Shown here: positions 6,566-13,732 of the stretch, piece by piece
Layout: every line of letters begins with the position of its first letter
Position numbering within the stretch: position 1 is the first letter of the stretch
Assembly (NCBI GenBank): GCA_023389745.1
Contig: JAEWED010000027.1
Location: forward strand, 1-16,792
Reading direction: 5' to 3'
DNA length: 16,792 nt
Source: Actinomycetes bacterium
GTDB taxonomy: Bacteria > Actinomycetota > Acidimicrobiia > Acidimicrobiales > Microtrichaceae
Notes under the pieces: generated by a model
What the model saw: the letters and a program-made list of their open reading frames with translations, nothing else
The model's database searches: none
Told to the model about the DNA's origin: nothing
Program-made: the position numbers and the translations under genes

Positions 6566-7301
6566 CGCACTCCGTCTTGCCGGAACCGGCCCAACGGCCC
6601 GAACGTGGATCTTCGCCCTCGGCGACGGGCTGCGTGCACGGCATGCAGCCGATCGACGGGTAGCCCTGCAGCGTCAGCGGGTTGACCGGCACGTCGCGGT
6701 CCTCGATGTAGGCATCGACGTCGGCGGCGGTCCAGTTCGCGAGCGGGTTGACCTTGATCAGCCCACGCAGGTCACGGGCGACGATCGGCGCGTTCGCACG
6801 CGTCGGCGCCTCGTCGCGACGCAGTCCCGACATCCACGCCGCCTTGCCGGCGAGCGCCCGGTCGAGCTGTCCGACCTTGACCGCGGAGCAGCAGTTGGCC
6901 GGGTCGACCTTCCAGAGCTCCTCCTCCTGGCGTGCCACGGTCATGATCCGCGGGTTCAGTCCGTAGCGGCGCCGGACCGTCTCGACGGTCTCGAGGGTCT
7001 CGGGGAAGTGGTAGCCGGTGTCGATGAACACGACCTCGATCGCCGGGGCGACCTTGACGGCCAGATCGATCAGCACCGCGTCGGTCATCGACGCGGCGAG
7101 CGCGAGGTGCGGGCCGAACTGATCGGTCGCCCAGCGCAGGATCTTCGACGCGGGATAGGTCTCGAACTCGGCGTTCAGCTCGGCCAGCTCGTCGTCGGTG
7201 AACTCCGCCGCACGGAACGGTCCGGGCAGCGGCTCGGTCGGCTCGTTGGTGGCCGTCAGCCGGTCGGACGGCAGCTTCTCGGAAGGGAGCGTGAGCGACA
7301 T
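6549..7301 (-). CDS. cysH: Assimilatory adenylyl-sulfate (APS) reductase
   Basis: A 250-residue enzyme reducing adenylyl sulfate to sulfite and AMP with thioredoxin-type donors, in cytoplasmic sulfate assimilation. The PP-loop region is LALAASMTDAVL (about 66-77), followed by FIDTGYHFPET. Iron-sulfur cysteines are present as Cys137-Cys138 (NCCSAVK) and Cys219-Cys222 (GCMPC). This CC/CxxC set marks the 4Fe-4S APS-specific type as opposed to the cluster-free PAPS reductases. The catalytic cysteine is C245 in the C-terminal ECGLH. The ATG shares a base with the stop codon of the upstream sulfite reductase gene (TGATG), so translation is coupled and the two steps APS to sulfite to sulfide are made together. 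The gene order is sulfite reductase first. No sulfate adenylyltransferase genes follow; the next gene is convergent. Confidence 0.96.
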   Translation of the reverse strand: MSLTLPSEKLPSDRLTATNEPTEPLPGPFRAAEFTDDELAELNAEFETYPASKILRWATDQFGPHLALAASMTDAVLIDLAVKVAPAIEVVFIDTGYHFPETLETVETVRRRYGLNPRIMTVARQEEELWKVDPANCCSAVKVGQLDRALAGKAAWMSGLRRDEAPTRANAPIVARDLRGLIKVNPLANWTAADVDAYIEDRDVPVNPLTLQGYPSIGCMPCTQPVAEGEDPRSGRWAGSGKTECGLHLG

Positions 7302-9118
7302 CAGACTGCACACTCCGACTCGCCGAGCTCCTTCTCGTACGGTCCGGTCTCGCCGAAGTCGACGTAGAAGTCCTCGTTCTCCTCGGGTGTCGGGAAGACG
7401 TCGAGGTCCTTCAGCCACTCGGCGACGCCCTTGGCACCACCGGAGCGCTCCAGCCACTGCTGGAACGGCTCACCGAACTCGCGCTCGCTGGCGAATCGGC
7501 CCACCACCCGCACCGTGGCCTCGGGAGCGGCCTTCGCCGGCAGGCGCAGCGCCTTGGCACCGAACTGGATCTGCTCCTGGCCGACGTAGCCGCCGAGCAG
7601 CATCTGGTAGCCGGGGGCCGAGCGGCCGTGCGCTCGACGTTCGGCGCCGAAGAAGCCGATGTCGGAGATGTGGTGCTGGCCGCAGGAGTTCGTGCAGCCC
7701 GAGATGTTCGTGCGCACACCCTCGACCTCGCCCAGACCGGCGGCGTCGAGCGCCTCGCCGATGGCGTCGGCCAGGCCGCGGGACTGCGTCACCGCCAGGT
7801 TGCAGGTGTCGGCGCCGGGGCAGGCGACGACGTCCCGGCTCAGCTCGGCACCGGGCTGGGCCATGCCGATCGCCTCGAGGCGCAGGTAGAGGTCGCCGAG
7901 CTGGTCGTCGCGCAGACCGCGGAACACGAAGTTCTGGCGGTTGGTGATGCGCACCTCGGCGTCGAAGTCACGGCTGATCGCCGCGATGCCACGGAACTGC
8001 GCGGCGGTCACGTCGCCGAGACGGGACCAGGCGAGCGCCGAGACCGTGCCGTTGGCCGTGCCGCGCACGACGTTGGCCTCGGTCCAGCGGAGACGGGGGG
8101 AGGTGCCACGGAGGAACACCGGCTGGCCCTGGCCGACTGGGGTGACGTCGCCACCGCTGCCGGCCGGCGCGTCGCCGCGCTCGAGCACCTGGGTGGGGAT
8201 GCCGCCCGGCCAGCTGGATGAGGCCATCAGGAACTTGCGCGAGGCGAACACCCGGCGCTGGACCTCTTCGAAGCCGAGCTCGTCGACGACCCACTTCATG
8301 CGGGCACGGAGTTTGTTGTCGCGGTTGCCGGTCTGCTCGAAGACCCGCACGCAGGCCTCGATCGTGGCGAGCAGGTCCTCTCGGCGGGTGAACTCCTCGA
8401 GAGCGAGCGCGGGGTGCGGGTTGGCGCCGAGGCCGCCGGCGATGAAGACCCGGAAGCCTGCCTCGACGGTCCCGGCTCCCTCTTCGCCCTCGGGGATGGT
8501 GCGGTTCACGGCGATGATGCCGACGTCGTTGAACATCGCCTGGCCGCAGTCGGTGGCGCAGCCCGAGAAGTTGATCTTGAACTTGCGGGGCAGGCGCTGC
8601 GAGATGGGGTTGCGCAGGAAGTGCCAGAAGGTCGCGTCGGCCCACGCCTGGATGTCGAGCACCTCGTGGGGGCAGGCGCCGGCGAGGTGGCAGCCCATGA
8701 CGTTGCGGACCGTGTCGGAGCACGCCTCACGCGTGGTCAGGCCGACCTGGGCGAGCTCCCACAGCAGATCGGGCACCCGCTCGAGCTCGACGAAGTGGAA
8801 CTGCACGTTCTGGCGCGTCGTCAGGTGGCCCCAGCCCCGGCTGTACTTCTCGGAGATGTCGGCCATCGCGTCGAGCTGCGTCGGCGTGATCGCCCCGTAG
8901 GGCGCCTTGATCCGGACCATCTGGTTGTGGCCGCCCTGGCGCTGGCCGTAGATGCCGTTGGCGAGGCGGAAGACCTTGAAGACGTCCTCGTCGATCGATC
9001 CGTCGAGGTAGCCGGCGAGGCACCGCTCGAACTTCCGGATGTCGGCGATCATGCCGGGATCGACCTCGATCCCTTCGGCGGCGACCTGCCCGTCGGTGTC
9101 GATCTCGATGGTGCTCAT
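7301..9118 (-). CDS. sir: Ferredoxin-type nitrite/sulfite reductase (siroheme, 4Fe-4S), probably sulfite reductase
   Basis: A 605-residue two-repeat enzyme, probably carrying out six-electron reduction of sulfite to sulfide. The coupled cysH gene argues for sulfite over nitrite. The C-terminal repeat has the usual siroheme/4Fe-4S ligands: C433-x5-C439 (ACPGADTCN) and C475-x3-C479 (SGCTNSCG). Unusually, the N-terminal repeat also has a full set: C143-x5-C149 (GCHLAGACP) and C187-x3-C191 (SGCATDCG). Each repeat also carries an RQN motif (TTRQNVQF at 100-107, TNRQNFVF at 392-399). In the mycobacterial NirA sequence as I recall it, the N-terminal equivalents are not cysteines. ATG 9118 is chosen for the GGGAG seven to eight bases upstream. 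Its 3' end overlaps the cysH start by one base. The 251-bp upstream region contains two strong palindromes. Confidence 0.93.
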   Translation of the reverse strand: MSTIEIDTDGQVAAEGIEVDPGMIADIRKFERCLAGYLDGSIDEDVFKVFRLANGIYGQRQGGHNQMVRIKAPYGAITPTQLDAMADISEKYSRGWGHLTTRQNVQFHFVELERVPDLLWELAQVGLTTREACSDTVRNVMGCHLAGACPHEVLDIQAWADATFWHFLRNPISQRLPRKFKINFSGCATDCGQAMFNDVGIIAVNRTIPEGEEGAGTVEAGFRVFIAGGLGANPHPALALEEFTRREDLLATIEACVRVFEQTGNRDNKLRARMKWVVDELGFEEVQRRVFASRKFLMASSSWPGGIPTQVLERGDAPAGSGGDVTPVGQGQPVFLRGTSPRLRWTEANVVRGTANGTVSALAWSRLGDVTAAQFRGIAAISRDFDAEVRITNRQNFVFRGLRDDQLGDLYLRLEAIGMAQPGAELSRDVVACPGADTCNLAVTQSRGLADAIGEALDAAGLGEVEGVRTNISGCTNSCGQHHISDIGFFGAERRAHGRSAPGYQMLLGGYVGQEQIQFGAKALRLPAKAAPEATVRVVGRFASEREFGEPFQQWLERSGGAKGVAEWLKDLDVFPTPEENEDFYVDFGETGPYEKELGESECAV

Positions 9119-9176
9119 CGGTGCTCCCAGGGGTTCGGCTCGAGCTCGGGATCGGCAATGCCGACCGCGAAGGTCG

Positions 9177-9209
9177 AGTTTACCCGTCAAATCCGACCAG
9201 TCCAGTCAA
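9177..9209 (-). promoter_or_regulatory. Weak candidate promoter of the sulfite reductase-cysH operon
   Basis: Reading the minus strand, TTGACT (9209-9204) and TAAACT (9182-9177) resemble -35 and -10 boxes, but the 21-base spacer is long, so the true -35 may differ. It would give a leader of about 50 bases containing a good ribosome binding site (GGGAG). Confidence 0.3.
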
Positions 9210-9218
9210 CAATGCGCG

Positions 9219-9239
9219 ACCGGTCGGGCGCCGACCGGT
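9219..9239. promoter_or_regulatory. Inverted repeat upstream of the sulfur-assimilation operon, candidate operator
   Basis: ACCGGTCGG (9219-9227) and CCGACCGGT (9231-9239) are perfect reverse complements with a GCG spacer. The element lies about ten bases upstream of the candidate -35 box of the sulfite reductase gene, a suitable place for an activator or repressor responding to sulfur status. It could instead be a second hairpin ending the DAHP synthase transcript. Confidence 0.5.
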
Positions 9240-9259
9240 GCAGTCCTCACCCCGAACGA

Positions 9260-9313
9260 TCGAATTCCGTCTCTCTTTCGGGGTGATCACCCCGAAAGAG
9301 AGACGGAATTCGA
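9260..9313. repeat. Perfect 54-bp palindrome without spacer
   Basis: Bases 9260-9286 are the exact reverse complement of 9287-9313, with no loop. The centre is TTCGGGGTGA/TCACCCCGAA and the outer ends carry an EcoRI-type GAATTC on each side. The element lies 56 bases past the DAHP synthase stop and about 140 bases before the sulfite reductase start, both on the minus strand. A third copy of the inner decamer TCACCCCGAA lies at 9247-9256 and could pair with 9277-9286 as an alternative stem. It is lower in GC than its surroundings. The RNA form would be a very stable hairpin, probably a terminator although no T-run follows; a DNA-level role is equally possible. Confidence 0.95.
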
Positions 9314-9369
9314 GAGAGGGGACCTGCGCTGGGTGGGGTGCGCAGGGGTGGGAGAGTGCGCGGAGCGGG

Positions 9370-10743
9370 TCAGCCCCGTGCGCGCAGCAGCTCGGAGACG
9401 CGGAAGGCCAGGTCGACGGACTGCCGGCCGTTCAGTCGCGGGTCGCACATGGTCTCGTAGCGGAGCCCGAGATCGCCGTCGAGCAGGTCCTCGGCACCGC
9501 CGAGGCACTCGGTGACGTCGTCGCCGGTCAGCTCGACGTGCACGCCGCCCGCCCAGGTGCCCTCGGCCTGGTGGGCGTCGAAGAAGCCCTTGATCTCGTC
9601 GAGGATCGCGTCGAAGTGGCGGGTCTTGCGGCCGCTGGGCGCGGTGAAGGTGTTGCCGTGCATCGGGTCACACGCCCACACCACCGGATGGCCGGCGTCG
9701 GTGACGGCCCGCAGCAGCGGACGCAGCCCGTCGGTGATGTTGTCCGCGCCCATGCGCGTGATCAGCGTGAGGCGACCGGGGATGCGCTCGGGGTTGAGCG
9801 CCTCGCACAGGCCGAGCACCTCTTCCGGCGTCGCGGTCGGGCCGACCTTGCAGCCGACCGGGTTCGAGATGCCGCGGAAGAACTCGACGTGCGCGCCGTC
9901 GAGCTCGCGGGTGCGCTCGCCGATCCAGACCATGTGGGCCGAGCAGTCGTACCAGTCGCCGGTGAGGGAGTCCTGCCGCGTGAGCGCCTCTTCGTAGCCG
10001 AGCAGCAGCGCCTCGTGGCTGGTCCAGATGTCGACCTCGTGGATCGCGGGGACCGTCTGGTTGTCGATGCCGCAGGCGCCCATGAAGCGCAGCGCCCGAT
10101 CGATCTCCTGGGCGAGCTGCTCGTAGCGGCGGCCCTCGGGGCTGGCGGCGACGAACTCCTGGTTCCACTGGTGCACCCGCGACAGATCCGCGAAGCCGCC
10201 CTTGGTGAAGGCGCGCAGCAGGTTCAGCGTGGACGCGGACTGGTGGTACGCCTGGATGAGGCGCTGCGGGTCCGGGACACGGGCCTGCGCGGTGAACGCG
10301 ATGTCGTTGACGATGTGGCCGCGGAAGCTGGGCAGCTCGACGCCGTCGACGGTCTCGGTGGGCGCCGAGCGCGGCTTGCCGAACTGTCCGGCGATGCGAC
10401 CGACCTTCACCGTGGGCACACCCGCGGAGTAGGTCAGGACGACCGCCATCTGGAGGATGACCTTGAGTCGCTCGCGGATCGAGTCCGCGGAGAACGAGTC
10501 GAAGGACTCGGCGCAGTCGCCGGCCTGCAACAGGAAGGCGCCGCCCTCGGCGACGCGACCCAGGGCCGAGGTCAGGTGACGTGCCTCGCCGGCGAACACC
10601 AGCGGCGGATAGCCCGACAGGGTTTTCACCGCTGCGTCGTGATCGGCCGCGTCGGGCCAGTCGGGCTGCTGGAGCGCGGTGCGGTCACGCCACGAGGTGG
10701 GCGACCACGCTGCACTCGGTCCTTGGGTCGTGGTGGGGGACAT
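9370..10743 (-). CDS. aroG: Class II 3-deoxy-7-phosphoheptulonate (DAHP) synthase
   Basis: A 457-residue enzyme condensing phosphoenolpyruvate and erythrose 4-phosphate, the first step of the shikimate pathway to aromatic amino acids. It is full length for the plant/actinobacterial class II family. Expected metal ligands are C77 (QAGDCAESF), H362 (DPMHGNT), E404 (HVELTGDD) and D434 (CDPRLNGRQS). Substrate-binding R116 (GRIAGQFGKPRS), K299 (CKVGPTATPEE) and R330 (TRMGADNITDGLRP) are also present. The N-terminal stretch (WSPTSWRDRTALQQPDWPD) is the usual class II extension. ATG 10743 has a GGGA just upstream. It lies downstream of the sigma factor gene on the same strand, with 71 bp and a small hairpin between, so it may have its own promoter. 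The family symbol varies (aroG, aroH, aroF). Confidence 0.96.
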   Translation of the reverse strand: MSPTTTQGPSAAWSPTSWRDRTALQQPDWPDAADHDAAVKTLSGYPPLVFAGEARHLTSALGRVAEGGAFLLQAGDCAESFDSFSADSIRERLKVILQMAVVLTYSAGVPTVKVGRIAGQFGKPRSAPTETVDGVELPSFRGHIVNDIAFTAQARVPDPQRLIQAYHQSASTLNLLRAFTKGGFADLSRVHQWNQEFVAASPEGRRYEQLAQEIDRALRFMGACGIDNQTVPAIHEVDIWTSHEALLLGYEEALTRQDSLTGDWYDCSAHMVWIGERTRELDGAHVEFFRGISNPVGCKVGPTATPEEVLGLCEALNPERIPGRLTLITRMGADNITDGLRPLLRAVTDAGHPVVWACDPMHGNTFTAPSGRKTRHFDAILDEIKGFFDAHQAEGTWAGGVHVELTGDDVTECLGGAEDLLDGDLGLRYETMCDPRLNGRQSVDLAFRVSELLRARG

Positions 10744-10752
10744 CGGGGTCCC

Positions 10753-10782
10753 AGACTACCGGTCGGGGTCGGCGACACCGAA
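10753..10782 (-). promoter_or_regulatory. Putative promoter of the DAHP synthase gene
   Basis: TTCGGT (10782-10777), 18 bases, then TAGTCT (10758-10753) on the minus strand. The -10 box ends nine bases before the ATG, predicting a leader of only a few bases. The -35 match is poor. Confidence 0.35.
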
Positions 10783-10798
10783 GCGGGTATCGACCCGC
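10783..10798 (-). terminator. Small hairpin between the sigma factor and DAHP synthase genes
   Basis: GCGGGT and ACCCGC form a perfect 6-bp stem with a four-base loop, starting 17 bases after the sigma factor stop codon. No T-run follows, so termination would be weak. It also abuts the candidate -35 box of the DAHP synthase gene. Confidence 0.35.
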
Positions 10799-10814
10799 CG
10801 GTGTGCCCGGTGGC

Positions 10815-11639
10815 TCAGACCGCGGCGGCCAGCGCCCGGTCGCGCACCGTGTTCACGGCCCGCTTGACCAGTCGACGGGCGGCCTCGGCGGTGACGCCCA
10901 GGTCCTCGCCGACCTCGCGGTAGCTGCGTCGCTGTCCGTCCTGCAGGCCGAAGCGCTGCTCGACGGCCTCACGGGCACGCGGGTCGAGCACGTCGAGGAG
11001 ACCGTTGAGCCACTCGGAGTGCTCGGCGTCGAGCAGCAGCTCCTCGGGTCCCGCCTTGGAGTCCGCGAGCAGGTCGACGAGCTCGTTGGAGTCGTCGTCG
11101 CCGACGGTGCGGTCCAGCGAGGTCGGGGTCGTCAGCCGGTGCAGCCGAGAGTTCTCGTCGTCGAGCTCGTCGCCGTCGCCGGCGACCTGACGCAGCGCGG
11201 CGCGCAGCGCCGCGGAGCGGTCACCGGGCAGGCGCACGAGCGACGCCTTCTGGTCGAGCGCTCGGCCGATGGACTGACGGATCCAGAAGGTGGCGTAGGT
11301 CGAGAACTTGAAGCCCTTGCGCCAGTCGAACTTGTCGACGGCGTGCTCGAGGCCGAGGTTGCCCTCCTGCACCAGGTCGAGCAGCTCCATGCCGGGGGGC
11401 AGCGGGTAGCGGCGGGCGACGCTCACCACCAGGCGCAGGTTGGCGCGGATGAAGCGGTCCTTGGCGGCGTCCGCGGCGGCGATGGCCCGGCGGATCTCAC
11501 GGCTGTTCTCACCGGCAGCGCGACGTGCACGGGCTTCGGTGCCGAGCTCGATCGTCCGGGAGAGCTCGCGCTCGTCCTCGGCGGTCAGCAGCGGGACCAT
11601 ACCGATCTCGTTGAGGTACATCCCGACGGAGTCGCTCAT
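10815..11639 (-). CDS. Sigma-70 family RNA polymerase sigma factor with shortened region 3
   Basis: A 274-residue primary-like (group 2/3) sigma factor. Region 1.2 begins at the N-terminus (SDSVGMYLNEIGMVPLLTAEDE, residues 2-23). Region 2 spans about 60-128 with the core-binding DLVQEGNLGLEHAVDKFD and the -10 recognition helix STYATFWIRQSIGRAL. Region 4 is at about 217-270 (DPRAREAVEQRFGL, then the helix-turn-helix YREVGEDLGVTAEAARRLVKRA). Between RLPGD (137-141) and TSLDR (173-177) there are only about 35 residues, compared with nearly 60 in mycobacterial SigB as I recall it. Most of the region 3 helix-turn-helix therefore seems missing. There is no region 1.1. ATG 11639 is chosen for AAGGTG nine bases upstream; GTG 11669 is a possible longer start without a ribosome binding site. 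The regulon is unknown. Confidence 0.9.
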   Translation of the reverse strand: MSDSVGMYLNEIGMVPLLTAEDERELSRTIELGTEARARRAAGENSREIRRAIAAADAAKDRFIRANLRLVVSVARRYPLPPGMELLDLVQEGNLGLEHAVDKFDWRKGFKFSTYATFWIRQSIGRALDQKASLVRLPGDRSAALRAALRQVAGDGDELDDENSRLHRLTTPTSLDRTVGDDDSNELVDLLADSKAGPEELLLDAEHSEWLNGLLDVLDPRAREAVEQRFGLQDGQRRSYREVGEDLGVTAEAARRLVKRAVNTVRDRALAAAV

Positions 11640-11785
11640 CTCCCACAACACCTTCTGGTCTGGGGCCACTCGGATGGTCGGCCCGGATTCCTGTCACTTC
11701 TGCCTCGGGACCACTTCTTCGGAGAGAGGTTGTGTTTTCCCGATGCAGTCGGTATCGGCGGGCTCGTTGGGGAGTTGAGACTCTG

Positions 11786-11813
11786 CTGAACGAAAGTTCG
11801 CACGGCCTACGCT
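11786..11813 (+). promoter_or_regulatory. Putative leaderless promoter of nadD
   Basis: TACGCT (11808-11813) matches TAnnnT and is followed by exactly six bases before the ATG at 11820, so the message should begin with the start codon. The -35 is weak: CTGAAC at 11786-11791, 16 bases upstream. No ribosome binding site is present. The rest of 11640-11785, between the divergent sigma factor gene and nadD, shows no convincing promoter for the sigma gene. Confidence 0.55.
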
Positions 11814-11819
11814 GCGTCG

Positions 11820-12446
11820 ATGCCCCTCGCCGCACCGGATCCGCACGAGTCGCGCGCCGCGCGACGCCGAGTCGGGCTGTTCGGCGGCACGTTCGACCCA
11901 CCGCACGTCGGGCACCTGGTCACCGCGATCGACGTGCGCGACGCGCTCGATCTCGACGTGGTGCTGATGGTCGTGGCCAACGAGCCCTGGCAGAAGTCGG
12001 GCAGTCGCGAGATCAGCCCGGCAGCGGTCCGCGTCGAGATGGTGCGCGCCGCGGTCGGCGCGGAGCCCGGCATCGAGGTGAGCGACGTCGAGGTGCGCCG
12101 AGGCGGGCCGTCGTACACGATCGACACCATCGAGACGCTGCAGGCCGAACAGCCCGACGCGGAGCTCGTGCTCGTCGTCGGCTCCGACGCCGCGGCCGGG
12201 CTGCACACCTGGGAGCGGGCGGATCAGGTCGCCGGGTCGTGCCGCATCGTCGTGGTGGAACGCCCGGGCGCGTCGACCGAGGTGCCCGACGGGTTCGTCG
12301 TCGAGCACGTGCAGGTCCCGCGCCTGGACGTGTCGTCGACGGATCTGCGCGAGCGGGTCCGCGACGGCCGCTCGTTGAGGTACCTCGTGCCGGACCCGGT
12401 GATCTCGATGATCGAACGGGACGGCCTCTATGGTGAGCCCCGATGA
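11820..12446 (+). CDS. nadD: Nicotinate-nucleotide adenylyltransferase
   Basis: A 208-residue cytoplasmic enzyme joining ATP and nicotinate mononucleotide to give deamido-NAD, in NAD biosynthesis. The nucleotidyltransferase signature GGTFDPPHVGH is at residues 22-32 with the (H/T)xGH element, and the C-terminal SSTDLRERV matches the family's ISSTxIR motif. NadD-typical segments lie between them (ANEPWQKSG, then GGPSYTIDT, then GSDAAAGLHTWERAD). Length is normal with a short N-terminal extension of about 17 residues. The stop codon overlaps the next start (ATGA), beginning a nadD / LytR_C-protein / rsfS operon, an order I recognise from other actinobacteria. The start is supported by the leaderless -10 box. 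Confidence 0.96.
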   Translation: MPLAAPDPHESRAARRRVGLFGGTFDPPHVGHLVTAIDVRDALDLDVVLMVVANEPWQKSGSREISPAAVRVEMVRAAVGAEPGIEVSDVEVRRGGPSYTIDTIETLQAEQPDAELVLVVGSDAAAGLHTWERADQVAGSCRIVVVERPGASTEVPDGFVVEHVQVPRLDVSSTDLRERVRDGRSLRYLVPDPVISMIERDGLYGEPR

Positions 12447-13732
12447 CCCTCGCCCCGCCGGAGCGCTCCGGAGAGCCCGCGGCAGACGATCCGGCCGGAG
12501 CCGACAGCGACATCCGCCCGGTCGTGCGCCAGCGGGTCTCGACCCGCAAGAAGCGGCGTCGCCGCGCGGTGGTGGTCCAGTCGCTGCTGACCGTGGTGTC
12601 GATCGTGCTGCTCGTCGGCCTCGCGGTCGTCGGGTACCGCTCCACGCTCAAGATCACCGGCGGGCGTGAGAGCGAGGTCACCGATCCCGCAGCGCCCGGC
12701 TACGTCGCCGAGGTCCGCCCCACCTCGGTCCAGCTCGTGGCCGTGACCGGCGGTCCCTGGCGCGACGGCACCCCCGAGGACCAGGTCCTGGCCTCGGCGA
12801 TGCTCGTCATCGAGAACGGGCCCGACGACGTGCAGGTCGTACCGGTGTCGCCGTCGATGACGTTGAACCAGTTCGAGGACGCGCCGCCGGCGAGCGCCGA
12901 GACCGTCTTCGCCGAGGGCGGCATCGACGTGTTGCAGGTGCGCCTCGGTGCCGAGCTGACCTTCGGGCCCACGTCGACGCTCGTCGTGCCGGCGCCCGCG
13001 CTCGAGGCGCTCGCCGCGCAGGTCGGGCCGATCACCTTCCAGAACGCCGACGCGGTGACGCTCGCGACGTTCTCGAGCGAGGTCATCGTGCAGTACCCGG
13101 CGGGTGAGCTGACGCTCGGCCCGGCCGAGGTCGCCGAGTTCCTGACCGTGCCGGGGTTCCGCGAGGACGGCTCGAGCCGCTCGCTGCGCACCGCCGCGGT
13201 GTGGAACGAGCTGCTGCGCCTGCTCGGCGAGCGTGGTGGACCCGACGAGATCACCGGGGTCGAGGGCGAGGGCGTCGAGGAGTTCTCCGAGCTGATCGCC
13301 ACCTTCGCCGCGACCGAGGTCCGCTTCGACCTGCTGCCCCTGGTGCCCGTGCCCGACCCCGACGGCGGCGAGCACACCACCCAGGGCGTCGACGCCGCAT
13401 CGATGCCGGACTGGGTCTCCCAGCACGTCTCGTTCCCGACCTCGGCGTTCCCCGGCCAGCGCCCGACCGTCGCGATCCTGAACGGCACCAGCGACGAGCA
13501 GGCCGCCCGGGCGATCGCACCACGGGTCGTCGCCGGCGGGGGAGAGGTCGCCCTGCTCGGCAACGCCGAGTCCTTCGACCTGGCGACCTCGTCGGTCGAG
13601 TACAGCACCCCCGAGGCGAAAGCGGCCGCCGAGCAGATCGCCGCGGAGCTCGGCGTGTCGGCGACGTCGGTCGAGCCGTCACCGAACAACGTCGACGTCG
13701 AGGTCAAGGTCGGCCAGGATCTCGCACCATGA
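12443..13732 (+). CDS. Membrane-anchored protein with degenerate LCP-like core and C-terminal LytR_C domain
   Basis: A 429-residue protein. A basic cytoplasmic N-terminus (RKKRRRRA, 35-42) precedes one transmembrane helix (about 43-64), so the remainder should face outside. Residues about 75-330 follow the layout of an LCP (LytR-CpsA-Psr) domain, with a strand VLASAMLVIENG, then IDVLQVRLGAEL, then LVVPAPALEALAAQVGPITF. The region that normally reads IPRD is VSPSMT here, so the conserved arginine/aspartate pair is missing and cell-wall glycopolymer transfer seems unlikely. The C-terminal 90 residues (VAILNGTSDEQAARAIAPRV, then PEAKAAAEQIAAELG) form a clear LytR_C domain. Overlaps of four bases with both neighbours place it in the nadD-rsfS operon. 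It could be a non-catalytic relative of LCP proteins; the LCP assignment is mine and tentative, the LytR_C call is firm. Confidence 0.8.
   Translation: MTLAPPERSGEPAADDPAGADSDIRPVVRQRVSTRKKRRRRAVVVQSLLTVVSIVLLVGLAVVGYRSTLKITGGRESEVTDPAAPGYVAEVRPTSVQLVAVTGGPWRDGTPEDQVLASAMLVIENGPDDVQVVPVSPSMTLNQFEDAPPASAETVFAEGGIDVLQVRLGAELTFGPTSTLVVPAPALEALAAQVGPITFQNADAVTLATFSSEVIVQYPAGELTLGPAEVAEFLTVPGFREDGSSRSLRTAAVWNELLRLLGERGGPDEITGVEGEGVEEFSELIATFAATEVRFDLLPLVPVPDPDGGEHTTQGVDAASMPDWVSQHVSFPTSAFPGQRPTVAILNGTSDEQAARAIAPRVVAGGGEVALLGNAESFDLATSSVEYSTPEAKAAAEQIAAELGVSATSVEPSPNNVDVEVKVGQDLAP

Noticed and set aside
4513..6663. A 716-codon plus-strand reading frame opposite PaaX and running through the GNAT-like gene
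   Set aside because: It is a compositional shadow. It overlaps both genes in other frames and shows no family motif.
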